From positions 201,558,181 through 201,622,180 of the forward strand of contig CP136067.1 of the NCBI GenBank assembly GCA_032622095.1: 64,000 nt of DNA, given 5' to 3'. Shown piece after piece: positions 1 through 11,909 of this stretch (position 1 is the first letter of the stretch; every line of letters starts with the position of its first letter). This stretch comes from Siphonodentalium dalli (lineage: Eukaryota > Mollusca > Scaphopoda > Gadilida > Siphonodentaliidae). Position numbers and translations under genes: made by a program. Under the pieces are notes generated by a model that was not told the DNA's origin, did no database searches, and was given only the letters and a program-made list of their open reading frames with translations.

Positions 1-1400
1 TACTCGCCCTGTGTCAATCTAGGAAAAAATACATATGTCGTCCAATAGTACTCTATCGTGGAGTGTTTATTTCATATATGCATATAATGACAATGGAATG
101 GTACGCTGACAAATAAAGGCCAGGACTTGACCCAACGAATTTTAGTGCGAGTCGTGATGTAAAAATTTCCAACTGGAAATCGGGGAAAATTCCTCTTTAC
201 AAGTGACTGTAAACAATGGAAGTTTAATTGTCTGTGTGCTCTTTTTCGCAAAATAACAATAAATGGGTATACACAAAGCTACATTAAACATTTTAGCAAC
301 AAGATATATTATATGTCCGTATACTAATGGTTGGTTTGGGGAATTTCTCCCGTGACGTCATTTCAAAATGGCGGATGGATTTTACTGGCCTCTCATGACC
401 GCGAACATAACAGAGCGTCGGAGTATCATAGAGCCAGCGCCTATAGTCAAGGCTGGAACCAACTTCGGGCGCATCTGTCTCAAAATTGCGTATGCATAAC
501 ATAGATGGTCTCCAGAACGAGAGCCATGCACATATTAGAATGACTCATTTATTTTCTCACAAACTTATTAGATCATCATGCACTGTCATCTATCATTACT
601 GTATTACAATTATAATATAATTAAAATTAGTATTATTTGCGTCGAATTGGATTAACATTGTATTTTACCCAGAACCATGCTACGAGTCTCTACTCTGACT
701 AACGCCCGTAGATATCATATTCCACCAGTACAAAACTTTGGAACTTTTTGATTTTCTGACCCGTTCTGACTTGGAGCAAACAAGGCAGGGAATATAATTC
801 TTTGTTAAGAATTGTTCCTCAATAATTTACTTCACATTAGGGGGTGGTCCCAGGTTGAGATTGCATGCTTTTCGGTGAATTTTGTTAACCGATATCGCAA
901 TAAACATTTAATTAACTACCCAGGAGAAATTCCATAAGTGTAAGCGCCGCAAAGCAAAATCGCCAACAAAGTCACTTAAATCATGCAATTTCGAATTGGG
1001 ACCTTCGCCTACAGTTATTTTTTTGACTTTATAAGGTTCCCTGTCGAAACTTCAAAAAACTTCACAGGTTGTGTACTGGTGGCATATCAATCAATAGTTT
1101 ATTACTCAGTCCATTACTTATGGAACTAGAGGATACCACATGTATAATGAATTACAAAATAAATGACAGCTACATGTAAATATTATATATAATTAGTTGC
1201 CCAAACAAAAAAGGTGGATATGGATTTGAAGTAGTATTAATAGATCGTACAGATGGTTAACAGCCAAATGATTTCGTACCGATGGTTTTGTCGGATGAGT
1301 GAGTGAGTTTGTGGGTGTATATATAAGTTCTCAAACTGATGCAATATTTAAGATTTAATATATGATATATACGGGCGCTAGCCAGAGTAGAGATTCATGG
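1..1400. other. Intergenic DNA, no gene recognised
   Basis: AT-rich sequence without a convincing coding frame. The only structured block is around 340-480, where a CRE-like site and a YY1-like site sit next to a moderately GC-rich stretch (listed separately). No repeat array or transposon end was recognised. Confidence 0.5.
353..375. promoter_or_regulatory. CRE plus YY1-like motif pair
   Basis: A perfect palindromic CRE (TGACGTCA, 353-360) is followed within 6 bases by AAAATGGCGG, which matches the YY1 core in promoters. The pairing resembles a promoter-proximal element, but no adjacent exon was recognised on either strand, so the role is inferred from motifs alone. Confidence 0.3.
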
Positions 1401-1439
1401 TATGAGCTATATTGTTAGACATTATATGGAACATGCATA

Positions 1440-1600
1440 CGTGGCATATGGCAGGGGGGTCAGCAGGCGGGTCAGCAGGGGAGGGGGGTCAAACGAAAAC
1501 TTCCGTACACATGGCCGGGGTGGGTGGGTGGGTGGGTGGGTATTCTGGAGCCCAGAAAAACATTTCTTCCGGTGCTTGCAAATTGTTTTCCAATTATTTA
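1440..1600 (+). repeat. G-rich dispersed element with quadruplex-type run
   Basis: Contains five or more GGG runs separated by single T (1516-1541), preceded by a GGGGGGTCA block and a TTCCGTACAC stretch. The same order (G-run plus TCA, TTCCATACAC, GGCCGGGGTGGGTGGGT) recurs at 41395-41445, so this is a copy of a dispersed element and not a unique sequence. The open frames across it on both strands are compositional. Confidence 0.5.
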
Positions 1601-2950
1601 CTAACAATGAGACTGTTCTATTGTTCAGCAACCTAAATAACACCCTTTATGTAAGAGGGTGAATATATACATGTATGTGGCAATACTGAGGCACTTTAAG
1701 TTGCTTTAGATTGAACTGAGGTCTTAATTATATTCCAGTATGTTTGGTACCGTTCGCTAACATCGACAATAACATCAGTTTTGAGGAGATAATTTATAAC
1801 TAACTGGATAAATATTTAGTAACAAAATCTATTTTCCTAATATATTAAAATTAATTTTTATCATATTCTCTTCATATAGAATGAACATGATCCCCGTTAT
1901 CCTGAGATAACTAAATATGCTCCACTAATGATCCAGTTGATGCAGATCGATGCACATGTTCAACGATCAGTGTCTTACGTCATTAGTCCAAAGCCAGGTA
2001 TAATCAATAAGTTTTCTATAGCAGAATAGAACAGGGTATAGTACTCTGTCTAAATATGCACACATTGGCTATCAAAATAGGGGTGGCCAAACACATGCAG
2101 ATGTAGAAAATATACATATTCTATCCACATTGAAATTATTTTTAAAAATCACAAGATAGAACAATCACAATGGCGGGCACCGTGGTTTTTATGCAAATAA
2201 TTGTTATTATATACATCGCTCGAAGTCATCAAAGGTGTACCATTCAATTTGAATGCAACATTTAGGTGCAATTTAGCAAAGTCATCTAATACATGCAGGT
2301 ATACGATGACAAATATCATATCTGCTGTACTGTTAACACAGAAATAACTTTATAGCTGCATCAAATAGTCTATCGCTGCAGTGATTACTGAGAGATTTGT
2401 ATAAATTAATCAGCATTAAGGGTGATGCATAAATATTCCAATTGTCAGCAGACAACCATTGGGAATTATTTAATTTAAAAAAGCACAAAAAGCACGGATG
2501 GTGGTGGGTCCCCGGTTGGACGGACGTTGTTTTTTTCATCCCTGTGTACGGATTTATTTTTTGCAGCCCCCCCCCCCCCTCATGTGGGTGTCAGTCTGAA
2601 GTGAATTCTAAAGCGACTTGTCATTGTCAAGGTTAACTTTAAGTCTAGTGTGTATATTCGTGTGGCTTAACCATTTATATACTAAATGGATTTTACTTTT
2701 GTTTTTGCTTATCAACAGTTTCAACACTGTCGATATTGGAAAACTATTAATAATGAATATACAACAAAGTTTACCTATTTCGCCATGTTCTTTTTAGTGG
2801 TGATATTTTTACCGACTTTAATATTTATTTGCACATTTACCAATTACGAATGCATTGGGTCTCTTTAGAATACGTCCACACACTCGACAATGTGCCAGGT
2901 ATTCATTGCAGGCATTTTTGGTATAGAACACTACAATGTTGCAGAAACAG
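1601..2950. other. Intergenic DNA, no gene recognised
   Basis: AT-rich with no supported exon. A poly-C run lies near 2566-2579, preceded by TTTTTTGCAG. The reverse arrangement (G-run followed by CTGCAAAA) occurs at 9703-9721, suggesting the same dispersed element edge in opposite orientation. Confidence 0.4.
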
Positions 2951-2954
2951 AATT

Positions 2955-5674
2955 CAAGAGTACTGATAAAATACAAGAGTACGGATAAAATACAAGAGTA
3001 CTGATAAAACACAAGAGTACTGATAAAATACAAGAGTACGGATAAAATACAAGAGTACGGATAAAATACAAGAGTACTGATAAAACACAAGAGTACTGAT
3101 AAAATACAAGAGTACGGATAAAATACAAGAGTACTGATAAAACACAAGAGTACTGATAAAATACAAGAGTACGGATAAAATACAAGAGTACTGATAAAAT
3201 ACAAGAGTACTGATAAAATACAAGAGTACTGATAAAATACAAGAGTACTGATAAAATACAAGAGTACTGATAAAATACAAGAGTACTGATAAAATACAAG
3301 AGTACTGATAAAATACAAGAGTACTGATAAAATACAAGAGTACTGATAAAATACAAGAGTACTGATAAAATACAAGAGTACTGATAAAACACAAGAGTAC
3401 TGATAAAATACAAGAGTACTGATAAAACACAAGAGTACTGATAAAATACATCAGTACTGATAAAATACAAGAGTACTGATAAAATACAAGAGTAATGATA
3501 AAATACAAGAGTACTGATAAAATACAAGAGTACTGATAAAATACAAGAGTACTGATAAAACACAAGAGTACTGATAAAATACATCAGTACTGATAAAATA
3601 CAAGAGTACTGATAAAATACAAGAGTACTGATAAAATACAAGAGTACTGATAAAACACAAGAGTACTGATAAAATACATCAGTACTGATAAAATACAAGA
3701 GTACTGATAAAATACAAGAGTAATGATAAAATACAAGAGTACTGATAAAATACAAGAGTACTGATAAAATACAAGAGTACTGATAAAATACAAGAGTACT
3801 GATAAAATACAAGAGTAATGATAAAATACAAGAGTAATGATAAAATACAAGAGTACTGATAAAATACAAGAGTACTGATAAAATACAAGAGTACTGATAA
3901 AATACAAGAGTAATGATAAAATACAAGAGTACTGATAAAATACAAGAGTACTGATAAAATACAAGAGTACTGATAAAATACAAGAGTACTGATAAAATAC
4001 AAGAGTACTGATAAAATACAAGAGTACTGATAAAATACAAGAGTACTGATAAAATACAAGAGTACTGATAAAATACATCAGTACTGATAAAATACAAGAG
4101 TACTGATAAAATACAAGAGTAATGATAAAATACAAGAGTACTGATAAAATACAAGAGTACTGATAAAATACAAGAGTACTGATAAAATACAAGAGTAATG
4201 ATAAAATACAAGAGTACTGATAAAATACAAGAGTACTGATAAAATACAAGAGTAATGATAAAATACAAGAGTACTGATAAAATACAAGAGTACTGATAAA
4301 ATACAAGAGTACTGATAAAATACAAGAGTACTGATAAAATACAAGAGTACTGATAAAATACAAGAGTACTGATAAAACACAAGAGTACTGATAAAATACA
4401 AGAGTACTGATAAAATACAAGAGTAATGATAAAATACAAGAGTAATGATAAAATACAAGAGTACTGATAAAATACAAGAGTACTGATAAAATACAAGAGT
4501 ACTGATAAAATACAAGAGTACTGATAAAATACAAGAGTACTGATAAAACACAAGAGTACTGATAAAATACAAGAGTACTGATAAAATACAAGAGTAATGA
4601 TAAAATACAAGAGTACTGATAAAATACAAGAGTAATGATAAAATACAAGAGTACTGATAAAATACAAGAGTACTGATAAAATACAAGAGTACTGATAAAA
4701 TACAAGAGTACTGATAAAATACAAGAGTACTGATAAAATACAAGAGTACTGATAAAATACAAGAGTAATGATAAAATACAAGAGTACTGATAAAATACAA
4801 GAGTAATGATAAAATACAAGAGTACTGATAAAATACATCAGTACTGATAAAATACAAGAGTACTGATAAAATACAAGAGTAATGATAAAATACAAGAGTA
4901 CTGATAAAATACAAGAGTACTGATAAAATACAAGAGTACTGATAAAATACAAGAGTACTGATAAAATACAAGAGTACTGATAAAATACAAGAGTACTGAT
5001 AAAACACAAGAGTACTGATAAAATACATCAGTACTGATAAAATACAAGAGTACTGATAAAATACAAGAGTACTGATAAAACACAAGAGTACTGATAAAAT
5101 ACATCAGTACTGATAAAATACAAGAGTACTGATAAAATACAAGAGTAATGATAAAATACAAGAGTACTGATAAAATACAAGAGTACTGATAAAATACAAG
5201 AGTACTGATAAAATACAAGAGTACTGATAAAATACAAGAGTAATGATAAAATACAAGAGTAATGATAAAATACAAGAGTACTGATAAAATACAAGAGTAC
5301 TGATAAAATACAAGAGTACTGATAAAATACAAGAGTAATGATAAAATACAAGAGTACTGATAAAATACAAGAGTACTGATAAAATACAAGAGTACTGATA
5401 AAATACAAGAGTACTGATAAAATACAAGAGTACTGATAAAATACAAGAGTAATGATAAAATACAAGAGTACTGATAAAATACAAGAGTACTGATAAAATA
5501 CAAGAGTACTGATAAAATACAAGAGTAATGATAAAATACAAGAGTACTGATAAAATACAAGAGTACTGATAAAATACAAGAGTACTGATAAAATACAAGA
5601 GTACTGATAAAATACAAGAGTACTGATAAAATACAAGAGTACTGATAAAATACAAGAGTACTGATAAAATACAA
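2955..5674. repeat. 19-bp satellite array, about 143 copies
   Basis: Uninterrupted head-to-tail array of CAAGAGTACTGATAAAATA (19 bp), with a phase that never breaks over about 2.72 kb. Recurring single-unit variants are visible: GTACGG (only in the left ~230 bp), GTAATG, a terminal AACA for ATA, and CATCAGTAC. The AACAC and CATCAG variants usually sit in consecutive units (near 3427, 3559, 3656, 5004 and 5081), which shows multi-unit duplication. Because 19 is not a multiple of 3 and the minus-strand unit has no stop in any phase, all three minus frames stay open for hundreds of codons and give a hydrophobic 19-residue repeat. This is treated as an artefact. Confidence 0.95.
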
Positions 5675-5675
5675 A

Positions 5676-6160
5676 GTAGTTAAAGGTACTCAATCCGATA
5701 AAACTCCTCTCATTTACTATTTCAATGGCTTCGGGGGTCAAAAATATTTGATTCGAGTCGAGGAAGTCACCCATCAAAGCTCAGATTTGTTAGATATCGA
5801 TTTTAGAAATCTATTATTTTTCATTATCGGGAATACTATCTGACCCAGAACTCAGTCAAAATTGCGTTAAAATTACCACTTGATTTTAGAGTTATCCATC
5901 CTTGTCTGTTTGAATAGATTTGGAGTACACATCCTGAGAAGATTACGGCAGTTATTAGTACTCATCTTGAGTTAATAACAAATTTCAAAAATCAATATCT
6001 AATAACTCTGAGCTTTGTTTTATGGGTTCCTCGACTCGAATCAAATATTTTTTACCCCCAAAGCCAAAGAAATAGTAATATAGGACCCCCTGATCGGATT
6101 GTTGTTGTTGGAATCTGTTGAGATGGGGACCCTCTTTACGGATTGAGTACCTTTAACTAC
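5676..6160. mobile_element. Long inverted-repeat element (MITE-like)
   Basis: The left end GTAGTTAAAGGTACTCAATC is mirrored by GATTGAGTACCTTTAACTAC at 6141-6160. The arms stay alignable inward for about 135-170 bp, through the GATTCGAGTCGAGGA / TCCTCGACTCGAATC blocks and the AGCTCAGA / TCTGAGCT blocks. The right arm carries extra bases containing a GTT microsatellite. No long ORF is present, so the element is non-autonomous. It starts one base after the 19-bp satellite ends and stops one base before the Helitron-like 5' end. No clear target-site duplication was found and the superfamily is not assigned. Confidence 0.75.
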
Positions 6161-6299
6161 ATCTATATCTATATTTGCGAATGTCTGTCTGTATGTGTTG
6201 CATAGAAATTCACAGGGGACCATCTAGATGGTACCAAAGGGATCTACTATGGGTAATTTTTTACGAGAAAGATAATGGTGATGGTTAGGATTTTCTAAA

Positions 6300-7800
6300 G
6301 TGACGCCGTTATTGTCAGGGGCAGAAAAGGGGGAGGGCAGAAAACAATTTTGTCGCCGATTGCCACGAAACTTATATATAATCATCCCCATGATATATGT
6401 AATCTGATGGTGTGGTTTAAATATTTCAAGAGTGGCGCCGTTCGAGTCAGGGATGCACGGAAGGGGATAGGGGCACCAAAATTGATAAACTAAGTTTAGC
6501 GCGAAGGGACCATCTAGATGGCACCAAACGGTCTACTAGGGGTACATTTTTACGAGAAAGATAATGCTGCGGGTTAGAATTTTCTAAAGTGACGCCGTTG
6601 TTATAAGGGGCATAAAAGGGGGAGGCGTAGAAAAACATTTTGCAGCCGATTGCCACGAAACTTTTATATAATCATTCTCATGATATGAGGAATCTAATGT
6701 TGTTGTTTAAATATGTCAAACATGGCGCCATTCGCGTCAGGGATGCGCGGAAGGGGAGAGGGGCACAAAATTGATAAAACTAACTTTACCGCCGATTTCC
6801 CCGAAATTGGTATATATTCTTCTCCATGATACAATGCATCTAATTGTGCGATTAAAAGACGCCAAATTGCCGTCGTTTGGATGAAAGATTGTGGGAGGGC
6901 CACTCAATTTGATAAGAATGGGTTTAGTGACCGATTGCCACCACACTTATACAATATCATCACCATGGTATGAGGAGTCTAATGGTTTGGATGAGAGATA
7001 TGGGGGCTCTAATTGTTATACGAATTTGTATACTCGCCAATTTTAAACAAAATCTTATACGAAATCATCCACACGGTATGAGGAGTCTAATGTGGTGTCT
7101 TAAAGCTGTCAAAAAATGGCGTCATTCGAGTCAGGGGTACACTGAAAGGGAGAGGGGCACCAGAATTGATAAAATAATTTTTAGCGAGGATTTCCACCAA
7201 ATTAATACACATTCTTCTCCATGATACAAGGAATCTAATTGTGTGATTTAAAGACGCCAAATTGGTGTCATTTGGATGTGAGATTTGGGGGGGGGGGGGT
7301 AGGCACTAAATTTGATAAGAATTGGTTTAGTTACCGATTGCTACCAAACTTATACAAAATCATCCACATGGTATGAAGAGTCTAATGGTGTGGCTTAAAA
7401 CTGTTAAAAGTGGCGTCATCGAGTCAGGGGTGCGCTGAAAAGAAGAGGGGCACCAGAATTGATACACAATAATTTTAGCGCCAATTTCCACCAAATTGAA
7501 ACACATTCTTATCCATGATACGAGGAATCAAACCATGTGATTTAAAGATGCTATAGTGGTGCTGTTTGTGTGAGAGATGGTGTGGAGTGTGTTGTGGGCA
7601 CTAAGTTTTATAAAAAAAATTGTTTAGTCGACGATTAGCACCAAACTTATAAATATGTATCTCCATGACATCAGGAGTCTTATTGTGTGGTTTAAAGATT
7701 ACAAAAGTGGTGCCATTCGAGACAGGGGTCCACAGATGGTGAGACACAAACATGGATCAACAATATGTTTAGCGCCGAGTTCCACCAGATTGATACATAG
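6300..7800 (+). repeat. Diverged ~120-bp repeat array with two alternating types
   Basis: About a dozen diverged units share the order: CCGATTGCCACCAAACTTAT, ATCATCCACATGGTATGAGG, AGTCTAATGGTGTGGTTTAA, a GTGGCGTCATTCGAGTCAGG block, and a G-rich block ending in a GATAA motif. Two subtypes alternate: one with GAGTCAGGGGTGCGC, the other with TTTGGATGAGAGAT. This gives a dimeric period of roughly 240 bp. Divergence is far greater than in the 19-bp satellite, so this array is older. Confidence 0.75.
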
Positions 7801-7801
7801 A

Positions 7802-7947
7802 GGATCTCACATGAGTTTCTATTTTATACGGAATTTATCAACCGAGTTCACTAAATTCGATTTGAGCCGAGGTTTACCGAGGCTCAAATAGAATTTAGAG
7901 GACGAGGTTGATAAATTACGTATAAAATAGGACGAGTGTGAGATACC
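7802..7947. mobile_element. Foldback element inside the Helitron region
   Basis: Two arms of about 68 bp are inverted copies: GGATCTCACATGAG...ATTTTATACGGAATTTATC on the left and its complement ending GTGTGAGATACC on the right, around a short centre near 7872. It looks like a hairpin MITE inserted in or next to the 120-bp array. A further TTATCACAT / ATGTGATAA pair (7952 and 8120) may be an outer boundary. Confidence 0.6.
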
Positions 7948-8424
7948 TTTTATCACATGATCAAATAAACCCGAAGCAACGCGAAATATTCATCGAAAAC
8001 AACAATCATAAACTACAGCGATCGCAAGTGATTTGAAGAACGCCGTGACGTCATCGCACGCGCTGATATTAAACGTGTCTATTACCGATAATTATGAAAC
8101 TGCTTTTATGGCCAAATTATGTGATAAATATTCTTCTCCGTGATTCGATGAATCTTATGGTGTTGTTTAAATACGCCAAATTGGTGCCGTTTGGATGAGA
8201 GATATGGGGGCCCTAAATTTGATCGGACTTTGTATACTCGCCAATTTTCAACAATTTTATATATATATTCAATGTGGTGCCGCTTGAGTCCGAAATAGGG
8301 ACGGGCGGGTCGCCACAACTGATAGAAATATATTTAGTGCCAATTAACATCAAATTCATACACGTTCTTCTCAAATGATACGAGGAATCAAATCGTGCGT
8401 GTTAAAAAAGACACATTTGGTGCC

Positions 8425-8535
8425 TAGATATATTTGCAAATATATGTCTGTCTGTATGTATATGTTCACGGGTTACAATCGAGATGGCGCCAAGGCGTTC
8501 TAACAGTGGTAACTTTTTACGAGGAAGATATTTTA
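8425..8535 (+). repeat. Second copy of the Helitron 5' head
   Basis: ATATTTGCAAATATATGTCT and the following TGTCTGTCTGTATG, GAGATGGCGCCAAGG and TTTTTACGAGGAAGATA match 6165-6275 in the same order (ATATTTGCGAATGTCTGTC ... GATGGTACCAAAGG ... TTTTTACGAGAAAGATA). This head is closer to the 3' hairpin at 9351-9382 and may be that end's true partner, giving an element of about 0.95 kb. Confidence 0.55.
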
Positions 8536-8539
8536 TTGT

Positions 8540-9350
8540 ATAAGAATAGCTCATGCTAAGATTATAACACAATTGAGTCTGTCCCATTCAATATAGTTTC
8601 CACAAAAAAGTTACAAGAGATTAGGAAATATATAGTAGGCCTGTTCAACAATAGTGGTCACAGTGTGCCGTCAAATATAATTTATTCTGAGATAAAAGAA
8701 AACGGAGTCAGTGGCACATGACTTTTCGGGATCCTCCAATAGGGACATCTGACAAGGTTATATCTGCCCAATATACAGAGGATATCTTTCATGTTTTAGA
8801 ACAGACTCATAGCCTAACATAAACAACTCAAAATCTCGCTCTGTGTCAGGCACATGTAGCTGATACATGAGCATAGCAACATTTATTTTAAACTGAGAAT
8901 AATTAGCCAGTATATAGCACAATGAACAGAGGAGCACATGGACATTCCCTTAACACATCTGTATCTTCATGGAGATATGATAACCATGCAGGTGTCCCCA
9001 AAATCTTAGTCAAACCCACTAGATTGATTGATACATCCTCTATGTAAAACCCAATTGTCGTCTTTTATTTTTGCGAACTAATGTGTTCATGATGTTCATG
9101 ATGTTCATAACATCTGAAATATACGCAGTTGTAAATAAATAAATAGTTCTTTATTGGCGGGACGGATTAATCGAGATAAACAAAATGACAATCGCTCCGA
9201 TCCAACAAGGTGAGCGACTATATACTTATATTCCGTGTGTAAGAATCATGTTTTGGATATATAATTTATGAGAATATGTGTAACGCTTTGAGCAAGAGTA
9301 TCCTATATTCCCACTATATATCCAGTGTATGCAGAGGGTTTCACATCACT
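8540..9350. other. Helitron interior / intergenic, no gene
   Basis: No coding frame or repeat unit recognised except a short direct triplication of TTCATGATG near 9087-9110. Confidence 0.4.
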
Positions 9351-9382
9351 TTAACCGGGGCAACGCCGGGTAACCCTGCTAG
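9351..9382 (+). other. Helitron 3' terminal hairpin and CTAG end
   Basis: Stem TTAACCGG paired with CCGGGTAA (one mismatch) around GGCAACG, a 5-base spacer, then CTAG followed by host T. This matches the usual spacing of the Helitron terminator palindrome to the CTRR end. Confidence 0.65.
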
Positions 9383-10028
9383 TGATCAATAAAAACTATA
9401 TACTGTATGTAGTTACACTGGTAGCGGTGCTATCGAAATTAGCTTGTAATTAACATGCATCTCGTAAGAAACACTCATACAGGTATTTTAAGGTAACTGT
9501 TAGTAGCACCATTACGTGTAAAACTACTGATATTTTACTTCTCATGTCGTTGGCTTTGATAGAGACACATGCTATATATAGGCACGTTACCGATCATATT
9601 CTGGCACCATATTGTTTTCTATGAGAAAATGACTGCAAAGATACCGTTTTAACTTTCCAGTATATTCCCTTAATGGAGTTCATTTTACGACAATTTTAAA
9701 TGGGGGGGGGGGGCTGCAAAATACAATGTCTTGGTCTGTTTCATGTTTGTTTCTGTTTCCGTCTGTTTACAGTTCGGCTCACGTGTATAGATAACCTTCA
9801 TTCCTAATAACTTATAGATGGAACTCTTAACAAAAGCCACCCGCATTAAGGCTTACATAATAACGAATGCAGATTCCATTATAAATGTGTTCAATGGGAT
9901 GATTTTCGAGGATATGAGTCTATTGTATCTTTAGAGTGCTTGAATAATAGCTGCGCGCATCCGATTTGAATAGACACCATGAAATCAACTGTATATTCTC
10001 ATATTATGCACATCATTGATCAATAAGC
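9383..10028. other. Intergenic DNA, no gene recognised
   Basis: AT-rich. It holds a 12-base G-run at 9703-9714 followed by CTGCAAAATA, the inverted counterpart of the edge seen near 2560-2580. Confidence 0.4.
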
Positions 10029-10150
10029 CAAGAAATAGTGTGTCCGTCATTTGCAGAATGAGGTCCCCAGAGTGTGAATTTAGTGACGCTATCCCACACG
10101 ACGGGCTGGCGTCACAAAGTCACCGTCTGGGAATCTCATTCTGATGTGGT
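10029..10150. mobile_element. Hairpin MITE, decayed copy
   Basis: AGCCAAGAAATAG, GTCATTTGCAGAATGAGG, TCCCCAGAGTGTGAATTTAG and the inverted counterpart CTGGGAATCTCATTCTG correspond to the near-perfect copy at 63751-63893, with many substitutions in the right arm. Confidence 0.7.
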
Positions 10151-10191
10151 CTCAACTGCTATGGGAATTCAGATTTAAGTTTCCTAGTTAA

Positions 10192-10614
10192 CCCTTTACC
10201 CAACAGAACGGCCCTGTGCCAATGCTTTCTCTTATATATGCGAGTCGACCATAGGTCGCCTCGCATATATAAGAGAATGCATTGGCTTAACACATATTAA
10301 AATTATAAAATTGTCAAAGAATGTAGAAATATATTATAAAAAAAAAAATTAAATGTAAGAAAAAATTATAAAATTGTTAAAGAATGTAAGAAAAATGGTA
10401 AAAAGTGTTAAAAAAAGATTTGTTTAAGCCAATGCATTCTCTTATATATAAGAGAATGCATTGGCACAGGGCATAACTGTAACCATCACAATGTGGTCAA
10501 TGAACCGGTTCCAATGATATCCACATTTGTATGGTGTTATTGAGACAGACCGAAGATATTTTAGGCTGTTGAAGCTTTATTTGGGCGTTTTTGGCCGTTT
10601 TGTTGGGTAAAGGG
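10192..10614. mobile_element. piggyBac-like MITE with TTAA target duplication
   Basis: Flanked by TTAA on both sides (10188-10191, 10615-10618), with terminal inverted repeats CCCTTTACCCAACA / TGTTGGGTAAAGGG. TTAA duplication and a CCCTTT-type end are the known signature of the piggyBac superfamily. The interior has palindromes built from GCATTCTCTTATATATGCGAG and its complement, and an A-rich stretch with GTAAGAAAA repeats. There is no transposase. A second copy in opposite orientation is at 62915-63262. Confidence 0.85.
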
Positions 10615-10761
10615 TTAAAGTTGGTGATGCTCACCCAATAGTCATCTAGATTATGAATGTTATCTTCTTAAATTAGGGGATATAGCAACTGATGTGAAAA
10701 GTAACTAAAAACAATGTTAATTTGAAATTATAGATACTCCAATAAGAAGAGACATAAGCAG

Positions 10762-10885
10762 ATTGAGGTCCACAGAGTGTGTATTTAGTGATACTAGTCC
10801 ATTGTGTGTAGCGTCACTAAATTCACCCTCTGGGGACCTCATTCTTCAAATGACAGACACACTATTCCAAGGCTCGTCGATCAAC
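10762..10885. mobile_element. Hairpin MITE, third copy
   Basis: GATTGAGGTCCACAGAGTGT to TTCACCCTCTGGGGACCTC, then CTATTCCAAGGCTC, form inverted arms matching the 63751-63893 element. The centre differs. It sits about 150 bp after the TTAA element and about 0.7 kb from another copy of the same family. Confidence 0.7.
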
Positions 10886-11345
10886 TTAATTACATGGCGA
10901 TAAATTTAATAAGCTCTCTCTCTCTCTCTCTCCCTAAAACCCCGACATCAATAGAACTCCAATGTTTAAGCTTATATCCCAGCTAAATATTTTATATTAA
11001 TTAAGCCTTTTGTATCGATACAATCGTGCTCGCTCACAATAGAGTTGTCTTTCGTGCCAAATCACGATTATTTGTTAAGTGGTTGGTTTTTAATTGTTGT
11101 TGAATGGGGATGATATTGTCGAATTTCCACGCCACCTGTTCCGGGGACGAACATTTCCCTCTTGACCTCGTGTTAAATAGCGTCGTGTACTTGTCATACG
11201 GTAAATATGTTAAACAGGAGTCACTCGTACAACACGTAATATGCACAAAAAAAGGGTTTCTTATAACGGACAATTTGTCAAAATTATTATGACAAATATG
11301 TTCTTGGCCGTTTTGCTTTTCTCCTCAGTTGACTTTCTAAAAGGC
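10886..11345. other. Intergenic DNA with (CT)n, no gene
   Basis: A (CT)n dinucleotide tract lies at about 10914-10931. The rest shows no supported gene: the short open frames on both strands at 11034-11292 have no recognisable motif. Confidence 0.4.
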
Positions 11346-11515
11346 CTTTTGGTCCACCTGCCAGTGCATTACTCGGACTATGTCTCCCTTTTGGTCCACA
11401 TGCCATAGCATTACTCGGACTTTGTCTCCCTTTTGGTCCACCTGCCGGTGCATTACTCGGGCTTTGTCTTCCTTTTGGTCCACATGCCAGTGCATTACTC
11501 GGACTTTGTCTCTGT
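11346..11515 (+). repeat. Minisatellite, ~42-bp unit, 4 copies
   Basis: Four head-to-tail copies of CTTTTGGTCCACCTGCCAGT plus GCATTACTCGGACTTTGTCT, with small substitutions. Confidence 0.85.
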
Positions 11516-11909
11516 CATTCTCGTGTGCTAAGTGTGGTTGGTTACTTATTCTGGCAGTCAGGCTACCTGGTCAGACATCCACTTACCATTACATGGTTAC
11601 ACATAAAAAACATTTCATTGAGTTTCATATCCCTGTGCTTGGATAATTTAAAACTTGTGGCCATTTCAGGCTGAATTTTAATTTTGACTGAAAGTCAGAA
11701 CATAATTGTGCTAATTTTGGACTGAACACGACACATTTTACATTCGCTAATGCATCGAAAATATCTATCAACAATATTAAACTATCTATTCTGTCTCAAA
11801 GTTTCAACTGTTATTGATATGGGCCTCAACTTTTGAACAATTTTATCAAAATTGGGGACCCATCCTCTTGTCGCCATGTCCCTACAAATACCACGTCCCT
11901 CTATGCTGA

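Larger units (their letters stand above)
6162..9382 (+). mobile_element. Non-autonomous Helitron-like element(s)
   Basis: The putative 5' end is TC following A (6162), with TCTATATCTATATTTG and then TGTCTGTCTGTATG. The 3' end has a stem-loop (TTAACCGG...CCGGGTAA, 9351-9373) followed by CCCTG and CTAG, with T as the next base (9379-9383). These are the hallmarks of Helitron termini: 5' TC, 3' hairpin then CTRR, A/T insertion, no inverted repeats. No Rep/helicase frame is visible. A second 5'-like head lies at about 8427, so two nested or truncated copies are possible. The interior is occupied by a tandem array and a foldback element, listed separately. The class call is fairly secure from the 3' end; the exact pairing of ends is inferred. 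Confidence 0.6.

Noticed and set aside
2931-5777. Very long overlapping minus-strand open frames (up to 692 codons) with a hydrophobic 19-residue repeat
   Set aside because: They are produced by a 19-bp satellite with no stop in any minus phase; the same peptide appears in all three frames and no non-repeat domain is attached.
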